This document shows, one piece after another, positions 59,973 to 64,000 of a DNA stretch of 64,000 nt. The position numbers and the translations under genes are program-made. The stretch is from the NCBI GenBank assembly GCA_964458185.1, contig CAYWFG010000003.1, forward strand, positions 1-64,000, in the 5' to 3' direction. Position 1 is the stretch's first letter. Each line of letters begins with the position of its first letter. The notes beneath the pieces are model-generated. The model did no database searches and had not been told where the DNA came from. It worked only from the letters and a program-made list of their open reading frames with translations. The stretch comes from AB-137-C09 sp964458185. Its GTDB lineage: Bacteria > Pseudomonadota > Zetaproteobacteria > Mariprofundales > Mariprofundaceae.

Positions 59973-59987
59973 GCAAACATTGCTTAC
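59969..59987 (+). terminator. Stem-loop after the unknown membrane protein gene
   Basis: GTAAGCAA, a 3-nt loop, TTGCTTAC make a perfect 8-bp stem overlapping the stop of the membrane protein gene. A T-rich run is weak (CTTGGTATTG), so intrinsic termination is uncertain. Confidence 0.35.
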
Positions 59988-60071
59988 CTTGGTATTGCCC
60001 CTTAGAGTGCGCCGCCTTTTTTAGGTGTTGCCTAAACCCTGCTACGGGCATACCCGTCAGGTGAAATCTTT

Positions 60072-60088
60072 CCCTGCATTATGCAGGG
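60072..60088 (+). promoter_or_regulatory. Leader hairpin of rplY
   Basis: CCCTGCA, TTA, TGCAGGG is a perfect 7-bp stem ending 16 bases before the rplY ATG and 7 before its ribosome binding site. ACGGG/CCCGT a little upstream could form a second small hairpin. This suggests a structured 5' leader, possibly for autoregulation. The remaining 119-bp spacer has a weak TTGCTT-N17-TAGAGT. Confidence 0.35.
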
Positions 60089-60103
60089 TATATGAGGAAC
60101 TTT

Positions 60104-60733
60104 ATGAGCGATAATATATTATTGAATGCTGAACTTCGTGAAGACACAGGACGCAATGCATCGCGCCGTTTGCGCAGGGCTGGGCGTTTGCCTGCTGTTA
60201 TTTATGGTGGTGGTAAAGATGATCTTCCTATTACCTTAAATGCTAACGATACAGGAAAAGCATTGAATGTGGAGCAGTTCCACACCTCTATTTTAAACAT
60301 TCAAGTTGCCGATAAAAGCGAAAAAGAAAACGTATTGCTTAAAGACGTACAATGGGATCCCCTTAAAGATACCCCTATGCATCTTGATTTTTTCCGTGTG
60401 AAAAACAGTGATACCGTGCAAGTTGAAATTCCTGTGGTTGCTATCAACTTTGAAAAAGCACCGGGTGTTATTGAAGGCGGAATGATTGATATGATTCGTC
60501 ACGTACTGGAAGTAAGTTGTCGTGCTGATGCGATTCCTGAACGTGTTGATATTGATTGTTCGGTATTGCAGTTAGGCGATACCATCCATGTCGAAGATGT
60601 TGTCTTACCTGAAGGTGTGACTGCGCCGCATGAAGTGAACTTTACGATTTTGAATCTTAGCACCGTGAAGGGTGGTAAGGATGATGCTGAAGTCGTAGGT
60701 GACGAAGAAGTAGAAGGCGAAGCAGAAGCCTAA
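60104..60733 (+). CDS. rplY: Ribosomal protein L25/TL5/CTC family
   Basis: 5S rRNA-binding ribosomal protein, the long CTC form (209 aa) with an N-terminal L25 domain (ELREDTGRNASRRLRRAGRLPAVIYGG) and a C-terminal TL5-type beta domain (VQVEIPVVAINFEKAPGVIEGGMIDMIRH), ending in an acidic tail. The ATG at 60104 with GAGGAAC upstream is preferred over a longer in-frame start. It overlaps pth by 1 bp (TAATG). A GC-rich hairpin lies just before the ribosome binding site. Confidence 0.95.
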   Translation: MSDNILLNAELREDTGRNASRRLRRAGRLPAVIYGGGKDDLPITLNANDTGKALNVEQFHTSILNIQVADKSEKENVLLKDVQWDPLKDTPMHLDFFRVKNSDTVQVEIPVVAINFEKAPGVIEGGMIDMIRHVLEVSCRADAIPERVDIDCSVLQLGDTIHVEDVVLPEGVTAPHEVNFTILNLSTVKGGKDDAEVVGDEEVEGEAEA

Positions 60734-61308
60734 TGAAATTGTTGGTCGGGCTAGGGAACCCTGGTGCGCAATACCAACAAACGCGGCATAATATTGGTTT
60801 TCGATTTATCGAAACCATTGCACAACGTGAGGGACTGGCATTTTCTGCCGTCCCTCGATTTCGTGCTGCCGTAGCCACAGGGCATCTTGCTGGCGAAAAA
60901 ACATTATTAGTGAAGCCGCAAACTTTTATGAACAATAGTGGCGAAGCGATTGTACCTTTGTTGCATTACTACCAATTATCCACCGATGATATTTTTGTTG
61001 TCTTTGATGATCTTGATTTGTCAACAGGGAAAATACGGCTGAAGAAAGGTGGTGGGCATGGTGGTCATAATGGATTGCGATCGCTGCATCAGCATTTACC
61101 TGATCATAACTATTACCGCATAAAAATTGGCATTGATCGTCCTGCACATGGCAATATTACGCCTTGGGTATTAGGGCAGGCGAATGAAGCAGATCGCGCT
61201 GATGAACAATGCTGCTTTGCCGCCTTAATCACCCATTTATCGACTATTTTGCAAGGTGATATTGCTGCGGCTTCCAATGCAATTCATTTGCAACGTAACC
61301 CCACATAA
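60733..61308 (+). CDS. pth: Peptidyl-tRNA hydrolase
   Basis: Hydrolyses peptidyl-tRNA released from ribosomes. 191 aa. Catalytic His19 in TRHNIGF, GLGNPG at 6-11, KPQTFMNNSGE, VFDDLDLSTGKIRLKKGGGHGGHNGL and Asp in the DD pair. Coupled to rplY by a 1-bp overlap and followed by ychF, the usual rplY-pth-ychF order. Confidence 0.97.
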   Translation: MKLLVGLGNPGAQYQQTRHNIGFRFIETIAQREGLAFSAVPRFRAAVATGHLAGEKTLLVKPQTFMNNSGEAIVPLLHYYQLSTDDIFVVFDDLDLSTGKIRLKKGGGHGGHNGLRSLHQHLPDHNYYRIKIGIDRPAHGNITPWVLGQANEADRADEQCCFAALITHLSTILQGDIAAASNAIHLQRNPT

Positions 61309-61336
61309 ACAACCCATTCACACCAACGAGGAAATC

Positions 61337-62431
61337 ATGGCTCTTAGTATCGGCATTGTAGGTCTTCCTAATGTAGGAAAATCAACGCTATTTAATGCGT
61401 TAAATGGTGGTGGTGCAGAGGCTGCCAACTATGCCTTTTGTACAATTGACCCCAATGTGGGTATCGTGCCTGTTCCCGATGTTCGGCTCGATGCGCTCAG
61501 TGCTATTGTAAAACCGCAAGCGGTGCAACATGCTGTGGTTGAATTTGTTGATATTGCTGGACTGGTGGCAGGAGCGGCGAGCGGCGAAGGTTTAGGTAAT
61601 AAATTTTTAGCTAATATTCGTGAATGTTCTGCCATTGCCCATGTGGTTCGTTGCTTTGAAGATGATAACATCACCCATGTGGCAAACCGTGTTGATCCAC
61701 TTTCTGATATTGAAATTATTGATACTGAATTGATGCTTAAAGATTTAGACAGCATGCAAAAAGCGATTCAACGAACGCAGAAGCTGGCTAAAACAGGCGA
61801 TAAAGATGCCCGCACATTATTAAGCCTGCAAGAGCGTGTACTCAAAGGCTTAGAAGATGGTGTCACTGTACGGCGGCAATCATTAACGGTGGATGATTTA
61901 ATGCTGTTGCAAGAGCTGTGTTTGTTGACCATTAAACCTGTCTTGTATATTGCCAATGTTGATGATGGTTCGTTGCCCGATGGTAATGCTTTTGTTGACA
62001 AAGTTCGCAGCCATGCCGCCGAAGAAGGGGCGCGTGTTGCTGTGATTTCAGCACAAATTGAAGCCGAGTTGGCAGAAATGGATGAAGAATCCCGCAGTGA
62101 GTTCTTAGCGGATCTGGGGCTTGAAGAAGCAGGGCTGAATATGGTGATTCGTGAGGCTTACACCTTATTAAATCTGATCACTTATTTTACCGCAGGCGTA
62201 AAAGAAGTCCGCGCATGGACGATTCACCGTGGTGATACTGCACCACAAGCGGCAGCCGTTATTCATACCGATTTTGAAAAAGGCTTTATTCGCGCAGAAA
62301 CCATTACCTATGATGATTTCATCGACCACGCCGGCGAAGCGGGTGCTAAAGATGCAGGCAAGATGCGTTTAGAAGGGAAGACCTACATTGTGAAAGATGG
62401 CGATGTGATGCACTTTCGTTTTAATGTCTGA
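61337..62431 (+). CDS. ychF: Redox-regulated ATPase YchF/OLA1
   Basis: Obg-related P-loop ATPase with translation-associated role. 364 aa. G1 GLPNVGKSTLFNAL at 8-21, FVDIAGLVAGAASGEGLG, a modified specificity motif (NVDDG region), a coiled-coil insert and a C-terminal TGS domain (IHRGDTAPQAAAVIHTDFEKGFIRAE). The upstream frame continues through pth, but ATG 61337 with AGGAAA is clearly the start. Confidence 0.97.
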   Translation: MALSIGIVGLPNVGKSTLFNALNGGGAEAANYAFCTIDPNVGIVPVPDVRLDALSAIVKPQAVQHAVVEFVDIAGLVAGAASGEGLGNKFLANIRECSAIAHVVRCFEDDNITHVANRVDPLSDIEIIDTELMLKDLDSMQKAIQRTQKLAKTGDKDARTLLSLQERVLKGLEDGVTVRRQSLTVDDLMLLQELCLLTIKPVLYIANVDDGSLPDGNAFVDKVRSHAAEEGARVAVISAQIEAELAEMDEESRSEFLADLGLEEAGLNMVIREAYTLLNLITYFTAGVKEVRAWTIHRGDTAPQAAAVIHTDFEKGFIRAETITYDDFIDHAGEAGAKDAGKMRLEGKTYIVKDGDVMHFRFNV

Positions 62432-62435
62432 TAGG

Positions 62436-62452
62436 TACTGATGTTAGGCGCA
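62436..62452. repeat. Possible solo end of the 92-bp inverted-repeat element
   Basis: TACTGATGTTAGGCGCA resembles the element end at 38834-38847 (TACTGATGTTACGCA on the reverse strand) with a two-base insertion. It lies between ychF and cobO. It may be a decayed terminal repeat or chance. Confidence 0.25.
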
Positions 62453-62459
62453 GCAGGGG

Positions 62460-63026
62460 CTAAAACTCAACCCCTTGCTGTGCCTTGATGCCTTGTTGTT
62501 CAAAGGCATGCTTCACCATGCGCATTTCTGTTACGGTATCGGCAATACTGATGATTTCTGGTGCAGCATCCCGCCCTGTTAACACCAGATGCATCCAAGA
62601 AGGTTTTTCTTGCGCAATGCATGTTGCCACCTCCGTTGCACTTAGCCAACCATAACTGATACAATAATTAATCTCATCAAAGATCAATAAATCATACGCT
62701 TCAGAGCGCATTTTCTCTTGGCATAACGCCCATATCTTGCGACTGGTTTGAATATCTTGTTCAGGGTTTTTCGTGTCCCACGTAAAACCATCCCCCAAGG
62801 CATGCCATTCAATGGTGTCAAATTGAGCCGCAGCTTTTTGTTCGCCTGTTGCCCATTTCCCTTTAATAAATTGAATCACACACACACGCATGCCCCAAGC
62901 TGCCGCTCGAAAGACCATGCCAAAAGCGGATGAGGATTTCCCTTTGCCATCACCTGTATGCACCAAGGTGATGCCGTGGCGTTTTTTTCTTGCGCGTGGG
63001 GTTAATGCGCGAGCATCAATCACCAT
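62460..63026 (-). CDS. cobO: Cob(I)yrinic acid a,c-diamide adenosyltransferase
   Basis: Adenosylates cobalamin precursors with ATP (CobO/CobA/BtuR). 188 aa. P-loop TGDGKGKSSSAFG at 24-36, FIKGKWATGEQ, DLLIFDEINYCISYG and the C-terminal LTGRDAAPE. Its start overlaps argF by 11 bp. No other cobalamin genes are in view. It may serve salvage or a B12-using enzyme, conceivably the radical SAM protein at 57.6 kb, which is speculation. Confidence 0.94.
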   Translation of the reverse strand: MVIDARALTPRARKKRHGITLVHTGDGKGKSSSAFGMVFRAAAWGMRVCVIQFIKGKWATGEQKAAAQFDTIEWHALGDGFTWDTKNPEQDIQTSRKIWALCQEKMRSEAYDLLIFDEINYCISYGWLSATEVATCIAQEKPSWMHLVLTGRDAAPEIISIADTVTEMRMVKHAFEQQGIKAQQGVEF

Positions 63027-63927
63027 GAAGCAGCCATTCTAGCAATGATTTTTGTGCATGAAGGCGATTTTCTGCTTCATCCCAGACAACTGATTGCGCA
63101 CCATCAATGACTTCCGCTGCCACTTCTTCGCCGCGATGGGCAGGTAGGCAATGCATGAAAATCACCTTGGGGTCTGCTTGTTGCATCATGGCAACGGTCA
63201 CTTGGTAGCCTGCAAAATCCTGCTCCCGTTTGGCTTGTTCCTCTTCTTGCCCCATGGATGCCCAAACATCGGTGGTAATCATCGCTACCCCTTCGGCGGC
63301 TGCCATAGGATTATCAAAGGCAATAATGTTTGCGCCTTGTGCGACAGCCTTGGCAAGCAATGCTGCATCAGGCTGGTAGCCTTCGGGGCAAGCATAATGT
63401 AAGGAAAAACCAAAAACAGCAGCAGCATTGATCCATGAATGCAACATATTGTTGCCATCACCAATCCAGCAAAAAGTGCGCCCTGTAATGTCTCCGCGAT
63501 GTTCCAAAAAGGTCATTAAATCGGCAAGGATTTGGCAAGGGTGGGTGAGATCTGTTAAGGCATTGATTACAGGAACCCGTGAATGCTCGGCAAATTTTTC
63601 GACAATAGCATGATCAAAGGTACGAATGGTAATGCCATCAACCATGCGCGATAATACTCGCGCACTGTCAGCAATGGACTCACCGCGCCCCAACTGGGTG
63701 ACATCAGAATGCAAAAACAATGCATGCCCCCCTAGTTGAAACATGCCCACTTCAAACGATACACGGGTGCGGGTGGATGATTTATCAAAAATCATGCCCA
63801 ATGTTTTTCCTGCCAAGGTGGGGTGAGGAACGCCTTGTGCCTGCAATCGTTTTAAAACAATCGCTCGTTGCAATAAATCATGACCTGCCTCTTTGGGCAA
63901 ATCCATTAAGGTGAGAAAATGTTTCAT
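63016..63927 (-). CDS. argF: Ornithine carbamoyltransferase
   Basis: Makes citrulline from ornithine and carbamoyl phosphate. 303 aa. Carbamoyl-phosphate site SSTRTRVSFE, ALTDLTHPCQILADL, FMHCLPAHRGEEVAAEVIDG. The start overlaps the end of argD by 4 bp (ATGA) and the stop overlaps cobO by 11 bp. Arginine biosynthesis, cytoplasmic. Confidence 0.97.
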   Translation of the reverse strand: MKHFLTLMDLPKEAGHDLLQRAIVLKRLQAQGVPHPTLAGKTLGMIFDKSSTRTRVSFEVGMFQLGGHALFLHSDVTQLGRGESIADSARVLSRMVDGITIRTFDHAIVEKFAEHSRVPVINALTDLTHPCQILADLMTFLEHRGDITGRTFCWIGDGNNMLHSWINAAAVFGFSLHYACPEGYQPDAALLAKAVAQGANIIAFDNPMAAAEGVAMITTDVWASMGQEEEQAKREQDFAGYQVTVAMMQQADPKVIFMHCLPAHRGEEVAAEVIDGAQSVVWDEAENRLHAQKSLLEWLLHGD

Positions 63928-64000
63928 GAAAAAACCTTTGTTACAGCTTGTCTGAAAATCATTAATGCTTCATCAATAGCTGGCTGTGTAACATTTAATG
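63924..64000 (-). CDS. argD: C-terminal fragment of acetylornithine aminotransferase
   Basis: Only the last 24 codons lie in the window, ending at the TGA at 63924-63926 that overlaps the argF ATG (ATGA). The reading LNVTQPAIDEALMIF matches the ArgD C-terminal pattern (LxxTxxxIDEALxxL). The position before argF fits ArgD. The rest is outside the window, so assignment rests on a short tail. Confidence 0.6.
   Translation of the reverse strand, partial: LNVTQPAIDEALMIFRQAVTKVFS

Overview
The window is 64 kb of a moderately AT-rich proteobacterial chromosome: dense, operon-organised and mostly housekeeping, with one accessory island and an assembly gap. Gram-negative envelope genes (BamB, BamD, a BamC-like lipoprotein, LpxL, WaaF, WaaC, RND/TolC) sit beside gamma/beta-type blocks (yfgM-bamB-der, ratA-rnfH, proC-yggT-yggU, rplY-pth-ychF) and genes unusual in gammaproteobacteria (trmFO, hprK with ptsN, a long-form HPF). 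This mix suggests a deep-branching proteobacterium; Zetaproteobacteria would fit, but that is inference from gene content.

Left arm (1-33.6 kb, almost all minus strand). Distal to proximal it holds yggU-yggT-proC-yggS, ybaB, trmFO with a BamC-like lipoprotein, grpE under its own heat-shock promoter, ftsY, and purE-purD-ydbH. Then come hprK-ptsN-hpf, grxD, a CAT-anticodon tRNA, and a ten-gene chemosensory operon (13.5-24.2 kb). That operon encodes, in transcription order, a PstS-like binding protein, an Amt-like channel with altered pore residues, two response regulators, CheW, a PilJ-like receptor, a ChpA-like hybrid CheA and two small CheW-like proteins. It reads from a good sigma70-type promoter at 24.3 kb and is the best candidate for an undescribed system, because nutrient-binding and ammonium-channel-like proteins are wired to a pilus-type chemosensory array. 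Further right are rnfH-ratA-der-bamB-yfgM, an RND permease with a TolC-like protein but no adaptor, and efp.

Accessory island (33.6-38.9 kb). A 164-bp MITE-like inverted-repeat element is followed by an Rpn-family PD-(D/E)XK nuclease with a possible internal start, a large LRR-Roc-COR (Roco) protein interrupted by a 100-N gap inside near-identical 69-bp repeats, a 92-bp MITE-like element with 14-bp perfect ends and a possible 6-bp target duplication, and tRNA-Arg(CCT).

Right arm (39-64 kb). Plus-strand genes are maeB-ilvA-kef-miaA-hflX, tRNA-Thr(CGT) on the minus strand, and an LPS-core operon (Trm112-like, lpxL, methyltransferase, waaF, waaC). Next are fmdB, a 1353-residue membrane protein of unknown function, a truncated AAA ATPase, bamD, a thioredoxin-fold protein and a Do-like protease on the minus strand, a B12-type radical SAM protein, an unknown membrane protein, rplY-pth-ychF, and finally cobO-argF-argD(partial) on the minus strand. 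A short motif (consensus around CCCGTCTTAAAAGGGAAGCC) recurs at four gene ends (about 0, 46.3, 50.3 and 54.95 kb), once where the ATPase gene is cut off.
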